Shown: positions 1 to 12,184, counted from the first letter of the stretch. The stretch is DNA of 64,000 bases from Membranipora membranacea (GCA_914767715.1 OU612068.1:23748001-23812000); one strand, 5' to 3'. Program-made: numbers and translations. Notes: generated by a model not told the origin, from the letters alone.

Positions 1-919
1 TAGACTGCACTTATTCAGTAATATTGATAGTCCATGTTTAGATGTGCTGAGTAACTGTGGTGCACAAATGGACAAGATCTGATGCCACAAAACAGAAAGC
101 TTCTCCAAGTCACCCACTGCTAACACATTTCAATACTACTCTCTAGGAGGCCGTCAAATTCATTTGGATTTTTTATCACCCTGAAGACTGAAATAACTAG
201 ATAACACATTTATTTACATGGATCTACTTTAAGACATGCAAATACTAGATTTTGATGTAAAGAGAACTGTTTATCTGAGTAAGTCTTGTGTGTCAAAACA
301 TCTTAAAGTTTGTAAAGATTGCTAAAAAAAATCCTCAAAGCTCAAAATCACTTGTTAGTAATCGTCACATGATTTTGATTTTTACATCATTGAGATGCCT
401 GAAATGTCTAGATCTAAAATATTTTTATTTGAAGTTTCAGTGAAATTTGGAAATACATAATTTTCATGAAAAACAAACAGGCTACCTGTGTAAATTTTGA
501 ATTTCCTATTGAAATTCTATTGAAAGCCACTAATCATAAAGCTCATAATTGAAGCGTAACACTCGTTTTCATGCGCGCTGGCCTATTCAACTGAAGACTG
601 CAGTTTGATAGGAGTGTCATATCTTAGTATTTATAATCTTTGGTAATGGAATGTTACTACCAGCAAACCCAGACCTGAATTAATCAAAAACAAAGCATTT
701 ATAAATAGAGCAAAAAGGCGCCATAATGCATCAGTGAACAACAACACATGTGATAGTAATTATTCAGCTTTTTCTCACACATAGTTTTCTCTGCATTTAG
801 TAGCAGTAGTAGTAGTTGTAAGATAACACAAACCATATCCAAATAGCATCTTGAAGCTTCTGCTCTCACAGCAGAAAGCAGAGTTGTACAAACACTGAAG
901 ATAACCACTACTCTATATA
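1..919. other. Upstream region of the DEG/ENaC gene
   Basis: No coding exon is supportable here. The stretch is AT-rich and without obvious repeats. It ends at the start codon of the channel gene and probably holds its promoter and 5' UTR. A very short upstream ORF (ATG at 725, three codons, then TGA) would lie in the leader if transcription starts near 730; that start site is only inferred from the TATA-like box at 700-707. Confidence 0.5.
700..707 (+). promoter_or_regulatory. Candidate TATA box of the DEG/ENaC gene
   Basis: TATAAATA lies 213 bp before the first ATG of the channel gene. It is a perfect TATA consensus, but such strings occur by chance in AT-rich DNA, so this is only a candidate. 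Confidence 0.3.
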
Positions 920-3900
920 ATGGCGTCAGAGATTGAAGCGATCGAGCTAGGAGAGATCCCTGTGAATTTCAAGGCTGCGCCTTCAGGAAAAGGAAATCAT
1001 GCTGATTCTGCTAGCCAGAGCGAGGAGAACAATCAGCCTGCAGGAGGGGGAGACAACGTTGATGGTTACCAGGCTATGAACACTGTAGAATCTGAGACTG
1101 ATGATGACGATTCCAATGTTCATACAAAGTTAAAGAAGTACTTTGTTTACAGAGTTCGAAGGAAGAGTCAGGTGAACATTTAACACATTCTGTTTCTGTT
1201 GTCATTCTTTGCCAATATTTATGACAATAAAACCAATACCATCAGCTAAACATTTAATCATATGTACAAGCCATAGACCTACTAATAATATATTATATTA
1301 TTATAATATATAATATATATATAATATTATTATATTATATAATATATATATTATATTATATTATTTATTATTAGTAGGTCTATGGTACAAGCACAGAAAT
1401 GAAGTCTCTGTCAGGTGATCAATGGACCCCTTGAAAACACTTAGGACTGCATGGCAAAGGAATGATCTCCCTTCTCTTAGAACTAAAACTTTTCTACATC
1501 ATTAGACCATATTGTACTTTTACGTTCCGATCGCCTACAACTCTGATGATATCTATACCCTACTAAGCGTCAGCCTAATATCAGTGCCTTAGTATTCTCC
1601 TCAATACAAGTTAAACAATCTCTCTTATAATTCTGAATATTATGGTTTGGTGCCAGACACTCCACGAATAGCCTTGTCACGCGGCTACTTTTTTGTGTGG
1701 GGGTAACAAACCAAACCATAGCCGCATGACAAAGCTGCTCCACAAGGGTGCAGGGTTTGATCATTCCTCTTTATGTATCCTATGTGTCTGTAGGTGTATG
1801 CATGAGCAATTTGAATACCTGAGCATTTTTCATGAAAGGTTTATTTCATTAGGGTGGAGAGCCGATACACACCAAATGGGCTCTGGCAGACTTTGTTGAG
1901 CAGTCATCATCTCAGGTTGCCAAACTTATCCATCACGCTCCCGGTAAGTTATGTATATCTTTGTGGCATCAGATATGTATATATTTGAATGATTTTATCC
2001 CTTGTAAACCAAGAGCTGAGTCAAGTTTTGTTTTGCATTCGGTGGTCCGCCAATAACACGGTTGACAAGCCAGAGTGAATGCAGTGTATCTCTCATATGT
2101 ATTAGTACTTTTAATTAAACGTAAGGAAAATATCCTTCGCTCTTCTATTCCGATTGATTGCCTTCCATTAATCAACTGAGTCGTGCACCCCTCCCCCTTC
2201 ATCACAATTTTCACCACGATCATCACAACATGAACAGCAGTGTACGTTTCCCTTGCCATAGTCACTGTTATACATACATTACATCTTTTAAGATTATAGG
2301 CCTGGGGGAAAGAACAAACCAACAAACCAAAGCAATATCTCTAACAGGGAGAGAATTTCAGTAGGAAGGATAATAAGCAGATTGTCTGGACTTTTTGACT
2401 AAAATGATCCCCCCCTAATAGACAATCGTCTCGTGATGCCGTCAAAAGTAACAACAGAGAGTTTAACATGTTTGTTATTGTAACATCTAATTTTCTACAG
2501 GTGGCCTGAAGAGAATATTCTGGGTGACTGTCTTTGTGGCGTCTCTTGTTGCTCTTACATTGCACCTCCACAGGCATATCAGTCGATATTTGCTGTTTGA
2601 AACAACTACGGATACCCAAGTACTTTCTGAACCATCAATACCATTTCCCGGTAAGCTTCAACCTGTATAGGCTATATGTTGCAACAAAAATATTTGATTG
2701 TGCCTCGAACATATCAACAACTAGTTGTATTTATTGCATCTTTCTAAATTTTCGATGGTGAGGTCTTATGTCAAATGTGAACAGGTAACTTATGCGGTCA
2801 CAAAAACTAAAACAGAGTAACTCAAGTGACACTAGTTTCTTCACAATTTAGCATCTTTACTGCTTGATAGCCTTTCGTGCGGCAAGTATTGGACAACTTT
2901 GGAGAATTGTAATGTGGTTTCACTCAAATGTTGCTGGTTTGAAAATTTAAAATATCTTAAATATGAATTTGAGATATGTTATTTGCACCAAGGCTGGAGG
3001 CTAACAGCCAGCTACTGGCTGGCTAGTTGGCTGGCTATGGCAGCTGGCTATGGCTGCTGGCTATGGCTGCTGGCTATGGCTGCTGGCTATGGCTGCTGGC
3101 TATGGCTGCTGGCTGTGGCTGGTATGTGTCTCGTACTGTGGCTGCAAGTATCTAAAGGCCACCTCACCCTTTGTGGAAAAACCAATATGATATTAACCAA
3201 ATAGGCTAGATAATACACAATGTTGCCTTCACAGCCAACACCTTAGTTGACCATAAGCCTTTTTGTAGATGCTTCAATTTTGTTTCAGCTGTTACCATAT
3301 GCAATAACAACATGCTTCGACGAAATAAACAAACATTAAGACTTCGGAGTTCAGACGGTCAGGACCAGACCCCTAACAACTCTAAGGATGAACTTATCAG
3401 GCCTCCTCCTCCACTTATCTACTCTGGTGAACCCGGGACACCAGACACTGAAACAGACTTTGGTGAGTAACTTATAATAATGGTTTTAACCCATGCTTCT
3501 AGAATAGACGTTTCCCTCTAAATTAATTTACTCAGATTTCACTGCTCACTTGCCTTCACTCTCTACTATGAGGGACACACATCGAGGTTTTATTGAGTAA
3601 TTGTCATCATCCTTGTTCCCTCGAACAATTTTGATCCAAATTACCTGCAGTCCGGACATTCCCATTCTACTTGCAAGCCACCGCCTTTTTCCGGCAGCTC
3701 AATACCTAAATGCATGCAAAATGGATCATGTTTGATCTAACTGTTCCCTGTTCTATCAAGGAGTAGAGAGTATTTTATTCCTCTCTGAGATCAGACCAAC
3801 CTCACCAGCAGGGCACTCTCCTTTTGACTTTAAGAGGAATATAATTCAGGATAAATTTCATATTTTCCTTGTCAGGTTGATTGACAAACAATTTTTAAGC

Positions 3901-6900
3901 CTCATTATTTTGATTTCATTATCATCAAAAATGTTTTTTTTTATTGATGCTAACCCTCTCACAGACAAATCTTTGTCAACAATGTGTTAGTATTAGTCTG
4001 AGCCCCCCAGACTTTTGCCCCTCGCCCGACGGCTCACCGGCGAGGGAAAGTCTGAGAACAATGCAGGATCTTGCTGGAGTTGTCTGCTCTTGAGTGTTAT
4101 AAGTTAATCAAGGAGAGCACTAAAACTGCAATATCTATTGATTTCTATTCATGCCACCTACTATATTGCTCCAGGTATAAGAGTTTTCCCGTCAGACTCT
4201 GGGAAAAGTAGCCTCGTGTTTGGGAAATACCCATGAGCAGAGATATTCACTGCCAAGTAGTGAAGAAAATGTCGGCCAGAATTTCTTTCATTTTGAATAA
4301 GGGCGGTCATTCATGACATTGACAAAAGGTCATACAATGTGTATTATTGGACCCTAGGCTATATGAAGTAAGATTAATGTAGAAGTAATGAGAGGAAAAA
4401 TCCAAGCAAATCCTGCAAAGTGCATAGACTATGTTAGTATATGATTTCTTTCTGTCCTAGTATAGGGGCTACCATAGCTGCAGTTTGTGATATTAAATTC
4501 TATTGTGATCTCCTGGTACTCTTAAATACTGTATAAATACTGTATTTATAGTGTATAAATTCTGTATTTATAGTGTATAAATACTGTATTTATAGTGTAT
4601 AAATACTGTATTTATAGTGTATAAATACCGTATTTATAGTGTATAAATACCGTATTTATAGTGTATAAATACCGTATTTATAGTGTATAAATACTGTATT
4701 TATAGTGTATAAATACTGTATTTATAGTGTATAAATACTGTATTTATAGTGTAAAAATACTGTATTTATAGTGTATAAATACTGTATTTATAGTGTATAA
4801 ATACTGTATTTATAGTGTATAAATACTGTATGTATAGTGTATAAATACTGTATTTATAGTGTTAAATACTGTATAAATACTGTATTTATAGTGTTAAATA
4901 CTGCATAAATACTGTGAAATGCCAAGGGCGGTCAATAAAAAATAGCGTTGTCAATGTCCCAACTCTATTTTTTATAATCTGTTTATCGACGGAAATTAAA
5001 TTTATTTTAATTTCAGCCAAATTCAAACCTTCTGATGGACACCAGCTAAGTGATTTGATCATTTCCGCAAGATTTGCAAATAAAAAGCTTCCCATTGATG
5101 AAGATCACTTCCTGCTAGTTGAAAATCCATATTATGGCAACTGTTTCACCTTCAATATGGATGGTACACATATTACACATCAAAAGGGCGAAAAAGAAGG
5201 TATGAATTCATTGGCTCTAATATACAACCCATATAAATCGGACTCATATTATGTAATTCTTTGATAGAGTTTATAAAATATGGTAGATCTCCAATGGTTG
5301 CTTCATCAAGGGAGACCGAGTAAAGGTGAGTTTATGCTAGGACCCACCTTAACATAGTATAAAACCTCAAATACAAAATGCGTAACAGGACTTGGGCTAT
5401 AAACCGTTGAAATATTTTACAGCATAGAAACATTTTGTTGTTTTATTTTATCTTATTTTCCTAGTGCCCGCCACGAGGCATTCTTATGAACTCCCCTTTT
5501 CATTTAACGGTGACACCCTCAAAAGATGTTGTACTATTTTATTACACCTCAGGATTAGACTTAGTGTTAAATATTGAAGAAGATCAGTACCTTACTGGTG
5601 ATACAATGATCAAGCCAGCTGAGTGGGTCGGGGCAATTGTCAAGGTTCATCCATATGATCAAGTACCAATGCCTGAAACCGGTGGTGTTCGTTTGGAGCC
5701 TAACACACAGACCAAAATACTGCTTAAACGGGTGAGAGACAAAGCCACTTTTTTTAAATCTACAGCGCCAAGTTTAATATTGATGACACAAAAATATTTC
5801 TTCAGTTATTAGGCAGAGGGCATCGAAGATAGTTTGCAGTCCGTTAGACTAAGCACAGAGGATGTTTCTCTGCAAACTCTTTATATTGGATCATAACACA
5901 ACTATACATACTCATTCTCTAGATGAGTTTTGTCTTTTTGTTAAGAGGACATTTGAGGAGATTTAAAACATCCAATTTATGAAAGGGGTCAGGGACTATC
6001 TGATGATTACGGGATAGGACCTAGCACCACATGATCCTGGTTCAATTCCTGGGCTGGAAGAAGTTTGGTTTGTGGCTTGAAATTCATTTATCCTAGCTGC
6101 GTCCTCTTGTATCATGCCTCTCTGACAAAAGTATAGCCGACAAGGGTGTAGGGTCGCTAGCCCCACACAACAAAGCACAAAAAGAAACTAGATCAGCATG
6201 CAATTAATATTATACGAAAAGTTGGTATTTCATTGTTATCAAAGTTTCACCCCTATGGGCACTTGTCTACCTGCTTAAAACCCTTCCAGCACCATTGCGT
6301 TTAATACTGCCCCCATCAGGGAAACATGTGCTCATTGAATTCTGTATAGTTTAAAGTTGAATATGTGAGGCTTTGTCACCTAATGGGCGAATTGCTTGCA
6401 GAAACTGACTGTCAAAATCAGGGGAAGAAACTGCGTAAAGTCATTTTCTTTAACTAGTAGTAATTTTATGATAAAGTTGATGTTTTCTTTCAGAGTAAAC
6501 TTATCAGAATTCCCGATGAGGAGCGCTATGGAAAATGTTATAAAGACAGCCAAGTGTATGACCATCCAGATTTGCTTCTGTCAAAACATGGTTACTCAAA
6601 ATTTGAGTGCCAGAGGAGTTGCTTACAAAAAATGGTGTGTAATTTAACCCTCATAGTTTAATGTCGTCTCACAATAATTTTCCTATATGCATCAGGACTG
6701 TATCCATGCAAACAAGCATCAGAACCCGCGTAAGTAATATGCTGGTTAGGTCAAGGAGTTAAAGACTGTCTTTAACTCCTTGGTTAGGTTAAGGATCTAT
6801 GACCAGGGAAGCAGAATGGTGACCGATGAAAACAATGTCCCAAACCAGAACCAACCATTTTGACTAAAATTCTGAACTGTGCACGCTGAAAATTCACACC

Positions 6901-9900
6901 AAATCTGATTAATCGATAGAGTGTTGAAATTAGTGACGTGTCATGAATACCTTTCAAACCCATGATTTTGATAATATTTTACTGTGCAGATTTTATATCC
7001 TACCCTCCCTGATTGAATTATGGCCTAGTTAATTTTTTTTTATACAGATTGTTTTCCCTTGTTTTGGGATGAGACAACTTCAAATACCATTGTAGTTCAT
7101 TTATTAAAACAGGGAGTTTGGCACAAAGACAAGGCAGAGGGACTTAATCATTACCTTTGCTTCGTGGCATAGACAGGCATACAGTATCGCTAATCATGTT
7201 CTTCCTCAATTATTTGGCTTCAGATAGTCAAAGATTGCTGCTGTCACGTGGAACATTTCAACTTTGACACCAGCCTACTGAATCTAGGAAAAACATGGAA
7301 TACTCAGGAAGGAACCTGTGATATCAACAATGTTAGAGCTTGCAATGACAGTCAAAGTGGGTAAAAATGTGTTTTTATTGAGTGTAGGAAACAGAAGCCA
7401 ATACTGATATGCACTCGTCACCTACAGTTTATTTTCAGCCATTTGACAACCCAAGACGTTTCTTTTAATGAATGAAAATCTGCTTTAAAAGACTTTCTTT
7501 GACTTAGTTACACAATTTTTGGCTGGGGTAAATTACATAAATAGCCCAAATTACTGTATCCTGAACAAAACGCCCTCCCCCTCTGATTTCAGACTAATTT
7601 AATAGCTAGATTTTCCAATTATGCCATTTGTTTTCAGAATCCAATGAATTCCCAAATTATCATAAATAATGTCAAAATGATAGTCAATAAAATAATCTTT
7701 CAGGTTGTTGGAAAGAAATATGGAACAGACACAACGGTGTGCCACAATGCGAGGACGTATGTTGGGATACATGCAAGTGAGTTGTCATCAGATGTTACAT
7801 ATCTTCTTTATTTTATTCGCATTAATCCCATTCGTGAAAAGAAATGGAGCCAAAAAAAGAACTCCTAAAACAACAAAGCAATAGTGAGTCAAACAAAAGT
7901 GGAGTAAAACAATTAAGACTGTGTTTTGAAACAATCAATGATGAATAAATATGTTGTGGTATGTCATAAAGTATGAGCAATTAACATCCTTCCTATTTCT
8001 AAACACTGGGGAAGATATAACATAACTTAGCTCGGTACATTTTTTCTTATCCATATAGTCTGATTATTTCCATGATGTTGCAAAATTTTACTAGCCTTAG
8101 ATGAGTACTCATAGGTGTTGATTTAGGAAGCAGCCTCCATACGATTTGTTGTCACTGCAACATAATATTTACAACATACCGTGCCAGATTTTTTTCACAA
8201 TATATTTAAATTCACGAATGTCACTTCATTTGCAGCCAGACCATGTACGATTTACAGACAGACAGAGTCCTATGGCCTTCGAAGAAGTATATGGTAAGTT
8301 GAGAACTCACATAATACTAGAGGATTGTTGGGTACACCAGTGTGGACCTGTGTCATATCTGCATCACATCATTCTTTTCTACTTGTAAAACTAACTACAT
8401 AAGAGAGCTAAAAATGTGTGGGTAACCAGAGAGAATTCATAGTGGGTACTAACTTGAGAACTACTCGTTTGATTTTCTTGATTTTTCATTCAAAATTCAG
8501 CTATTCCTTGTTTAGCAATTTTCAGACCCTCATTTTTCTTTTATATAACTACTCATGATTGAGATTGCAATTCAAAAAATGTAAGCCACTGGTGCACATA
8601 CATGTGAACGAATTGGAGCTGTCAATATCTGGGAGCATGTAGCTCAGACACCTTACAACCATTTATTCTTTTTCATCAATACTTATCAGCACTGGGCTAT
8701 TGAGAAGAATAAGGTAATTGTATTTGTCCACCTTGGCCAACAACTGACACAGGCTTTCCTTATAGCACTGTCAACACTGATGGATTAGCTATCAATATAT
8801 GTGAATTTGAATGTCATTTGTTTTCAAGCAAAGTCATACATGGTACTATATTGTTGTTATGTCTGCATGAAATAAGGGTGGTCTTTATTGAATAACTGCA
8901 TTCAAGAACCAAGAACTTGCAATGTCTCTTTGTATGTAACAATAGGTTTTTGCTTGTTGTTGAAATTCAATGTTACGCTATGACGTTACGTTGTGGCAGT
9001 GCGTTGTTAAATTTTTTGTGTAGACTTCTTTGATCATGAAGATTGAGAAACCCTCAAAGAAATTCGGCGAGGTATGACCTTAGGGGATGGTAAATTAATT
9101 GGGCAGCGTTCTGTCATTTATAGTAAACAAGTCACAAATCCGTGTCCAAGGAAATCGACAAAAAATGATTAGAGCTACATACTTATGTTGCAGGGCGTTC
9201 TGTTGTCGGAGTTGAATGGTGAAGATCGCAGTGATAATGCAGGTGGAATGTAAGTTTGAAAAGTTCATTTGCGATGTATAAGGATATTGTACTGATGATA
9301 AAACCATCAATTTCTTATTTTGAATTCTAGGTGAACCAGGGAGTTTGGGACCAATCTGTCATCCTGTCCGCAACCAAACACCGGATTTTGAAGAAAAATA
9401 TATATAAGTTACTGACAGCAATGGTCTTCCTTCCGGTCATCAAATATAATCCATACAGCATACTATACTTACACATCCCAAAACTTCAACACTAAATAAT
9501 GTAAAAAAGTTTCCCAAAAACTATCAAGATTGCTAAATAAAGTTTTAAAAATATGCATATTTATATAAGTTGAGCACAGAGGTGATTGTTTTTAAAAAAA
9601 AATTTGTACATATACTTTATTATAATCACCAACCAATGTATCTTAAGGCCGTGTGAAAGAGAAGGCATGGAATAAAATGAATTTTTTAAACAGCAGTTTA
9701 TCACAAAATTCTGTCCTAACAACATGCTGAGACAGCTGAAGCAAATCACCGCAGACATCCTCGTAGGATTGAACTTTATGATGATATTTCTAAACTGTGT
9801 TTCATATATTGTATATAGGCCTGGAAGCATGGAAGATGAGAGTAAGCAAAACATCACAGAGTCATTTGTCAGAGAGAACTATCTCTCTGTACAAGTATAT

Positions 9901-10628
9901 TACGGCAGCATGACATCAGTTTACCAAAAACGCGTACCTCGAGTCGATGATGTAGAGTTTGTCTCAGAATTTGGTGAGTATGGATGAGTTGTTTCATTAC
10001 TATTACTGACATTGAATTCTACAAAATAAGGGTTGATGCCATTGATATAGAAATTCATGGATAGAAGATTCATATCTAGCCCAGTAAAGTGTGAATAGCA
10101 TTTATAGTGCTATATTACTCCATGTGCTTTTTGGATGATGGATGGATTTATTCAAGTCAGAAATTTAAAATTTAAATTTTCTCGGTAAAAATCTTAAATA
10201 ATCAGTGTTCGATATAAGGTCAAAAATTTTTTTTAAATATGTAGTGACTATAGATATCATTATAAAAATAGCAGGAATTTGAAATATTGTTTAATCAAGA
10301 AGATTACCATGGCACAAATTGTTTCATTACTATCACGGACATTGAATCTGTGAAGATAGTTTTAATGCCGGAAAAATGGTAGTGGCATGCTATTAATGAC
10401 CAATGGAATGTTTCTACCCAGCATATTTATCAGTCTTCTATCGAACCAATAAAATCTTTTCATTTTTATTTTGCAGGAGGTATTATTGGATTGTGGGCAG
10501 GCTGGAATATTTACACATTATTTGAGATAATTGTTTTCATCTTAGATGTGATTGCCATTAAAAAGCACAATAAAAAGACCAAAAGAGACAGTAGTAGCAG
10601 GAGTAGTAGTAGTAGAAGTAGTCAGTAA
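920..10628 (+). CDS. DEG/ENaC (amiloride-sensitive type) sodium channel subunit, 13 exons
   Basis: Exons: 920-1171, 1853-1943, 2501-2650, 3289-3462, 5017-5199, 5478-5731, 6494-6634, 7224-7356, 7704-7776, 8236-8293, 9194-9249, 9819-9973, 10477-10628. All phases close (623 aa). Family features in order: cytosolic N-terminus; TM1 about residues 120-142; the post-TM1 signature FPAVTIC (163-169); a Cys-rich extracellular domain including the CFTF stretch, a late CxxxCxxxC cluster and WPS (497-499); then GGIIGLWAG opening TM2 (575-602), followed by a Ser/Arg tail. The family forms trimeric plasma-membrane cation channels gated by ligands, protons or force. Two hallmark motifs are altered: the N-terminal HG pair reads QV (105-106) and the GxS filter reads GWN (582-584). 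Exon 8 uses donor GTGGGT; the overlapping GTAAAA would break phase. The small exon 9194-9249 is placed by phase and splice sites only. Ligand and subfamily cannot be told. Confidence 0.93.
1271..1385. mobile_element. AT-rich palindromic MITE with a TACAAG target duplication
   Basis: Twenty-base perfect inverted termini beginning CCATAGACC enclose an AT-only core that is itself nearly self-complementary. TACAAG sits directly on both sides (1265-1270 and 1386-1391), as expected for a target-site duplication. It lies in intron 1 of the channel gene. A 40-bp relative with the same CCATAGAC ends lies at 57710-57749. Confidence 0.65.
1669..1737. repeat. Short palindromic repeat, AGCCTTGTCACG family, copy 1
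   Basis: Imperfect inverted repeat: AGCCTTGTCACGCGGCTA at the left, and its complement with two mismatches at 1719-1736. Copies with the same arms occur at 35396-35460 and 55551-55634. It lies in intron 1 of the channel gene. Confidence 0.6.
3005..3122. repeat. 13-bp GC-rich minisatellite
   Basis: Tandem copies of CTATGGCTGCTGG, about six good units plus degenerate units on the left. It lies in intron 3 of the channel gene. It creates a low-complexity open frame (Leu/Ala/Trp/Gly) that is not a gene. Confidence 0.85.
4519..4915. repeat. 22-bp AT-rich minisatellite
   Basis: About 18 tandem copies of a unit close to TATAAATACTGTATTTATAG plus TG. Each unit holds an inverted repeat (ATAAATAC / GTATTTAT), so the whole array can fold. 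Variants such as TACCG for TACTG are clustered in adjacent units, which suggests local unit duplication. It lies in intron 4 of the channel gene. Confidence 0.9.
5985..6178 (+). mobile_element. Probable tRNA-derived SINE fragment
   Basis: GGTTCAATTCC at 6039-6049 matches a Pol III B box, and its reverse strand encodes the GIEPGS string typical of translated SINE B boxes. The A-box region upstream is degenerate. The element lies in an intron of the channel gene. Its ends and tail are not clear. Confidence 0.4.
6752..6782. repeat. 31-bp hairpin flanked by direct repeats
   Basis: CAAGGAGTTAAAGAC, a single T, then the exact complement. GTTAGGT sits directly on both sides of the hairpin, like a target duplication. 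It is intronic. Confidence 0.6.
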
Positions 10629-11308
10629 TTGACACCACCTGAATAATGGCCAAAGCAACATTAATTGTTGAAAAACAACACAACGGAAATGGATCAACAG
10701 TTGAAGCTGGCTGTTGTTATTTTATTTGAACTATACAACCGGAGACTTGTCTGAGTTGACACATGCCTAATTCTTGTGCCATAGTACATTGATAATGCTA
10801 TGCTAGGGCTTACCTGTATATTTTTTTAATTTAATAGAAAAACTTGATAAAGCTCTTCGCAATTTTTTTCATCTGATATGTGCCACATTTTACATAGTTG
10901 CTATTCTACGCAATGGTTTTTGCAATGCCAAAGAACAACTGTTTTCAGCTCTGTTTTATTCAGGAAAGTGTACAAGCTTTAATTAAACAGTAGTAATATG
11001 ACAAGTAAAGTAACAGACCTTTTTCTAAAATTATTATGTAATAGAACTAAATAAGGCTGACCGAAAACAAATCAATTATGCTTCCACTGTCACTTGTCTC
11101 AATAAGTGTGTTTAATGCATTGTGACTGGGCTATACGAAGAAAAGTACCTAGTAGGTATTTTGAGTCTTCACATGACAGTAATCCTGTTCCTGGCTGTTC
11201 CTGACCTTTAAAAGTTTCACTCTTCTAATTGGCTCCAACTTGCTGCGTACACACAACTTATCACCGTCAATAGTAAAAACCGAGGAGTAAAACCATTTTC
11301 CCTCGTCA

Positions 11309-11823
11309 ATAGACAGTCTTCTGAACTCTGATTTAGGCCTCAATTTGGAGTTGTCCTCTCTCCAGTTTGGTACTTTTAACCCACGCCGCATTAGAAAAAC
11401 GCGCTGAAAAGATGGTTATCTTGAAAACTGCTTATAATAGGTTAAAAATTATTTTTGATTCAGAATCTGCAACATTGAAAACTCATATGGACATGGGTTT
11501 GGGAAATAATTTTAGTATTTGGATAGTCAATTACAGCATTTTCTGCCTGTTTTGTGGACAATTTGGCAGAATCTTTCATGAGTTTCGTCACTAAAATTAA
11601 GATTTATCAACATTTAAGCCTCCGATGATTTGGAAACCCTGTCTCACTGGGTTTCCAATGGCGCAGACTCTGAGTCAAAAATCATTTTTATCCAAACATA
11701 AGCGGTTTTCAATAAAACCCTCTTTCAGCAGGTTTTTCCTATGCGGCGTGGGTTAAAAGTACCAAACTGGAGAGAGGACAACTCCGAATTGAGGCATAAA
11801 TAAGAGCTCAGAAAACTGTCTAT
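11309..11823. mobile_element. Foldback (long-TIR) non-autonomous element, copy 1
   Basis: Ends read ATAGACAG...CTGTCTAT. The arms are complementary for roughly 190 bp with scattered mismatches, around a loop of about 130 bp. No transposase frame is present. A second copy, about 90% alike by eye, begins at 63489 and runs off the window end. The arms contain the recognisable stretches CTCTCCAGTTTGGTACTTTT and CCCACGCCGCAT. Confidence 0.85.
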
Positions 11824-12184
11824 CGTAAAAAAAGACTGTGACGCTGATGAGTAACATATTCGATTAATTTTTTTGAGCCAATAAACTCTATAATCAAAAC
11901 AGAGCACTTTCATTTCATGTTGCTCTTTGCACCACATTTATTTTTGTTTCTGAGGAGGAGCAAGAAAAATATCCAAGTTATGTTTGCAGCTGCAAGAATT
12001 CCTAGAATAAACATCCTCTGTATGGTGTGTGTCTAGCTTTATGCCACATGAATTATTTTTCCGGATATATTTTAGATGAATTTAATTCTGGTTTCAAATC
12101 TGTATAGGGACCTTTAGGAGAGGACAAACAAGCTTGGACTTGTTATCATAGTCTGACCAAGGCAGTGGCGTGTATTATCACTCA

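Noticed and set aside
1969-2325. 118-codon open frame on the minus strand
   Set aside because: It lies in intron 2 of the channel gene and has no family features.
2899-3204. Open frame rich in Trp, Leu, Ala and Gly
   Set aside because: It is an artefact of the 13-bp minisatellite.
4519-4915. Repeat array considered as a CRISPR
   Set aside because: Units are contiguous with no unique spacers, and the genome is eukaryotic; it is a minisatellite.
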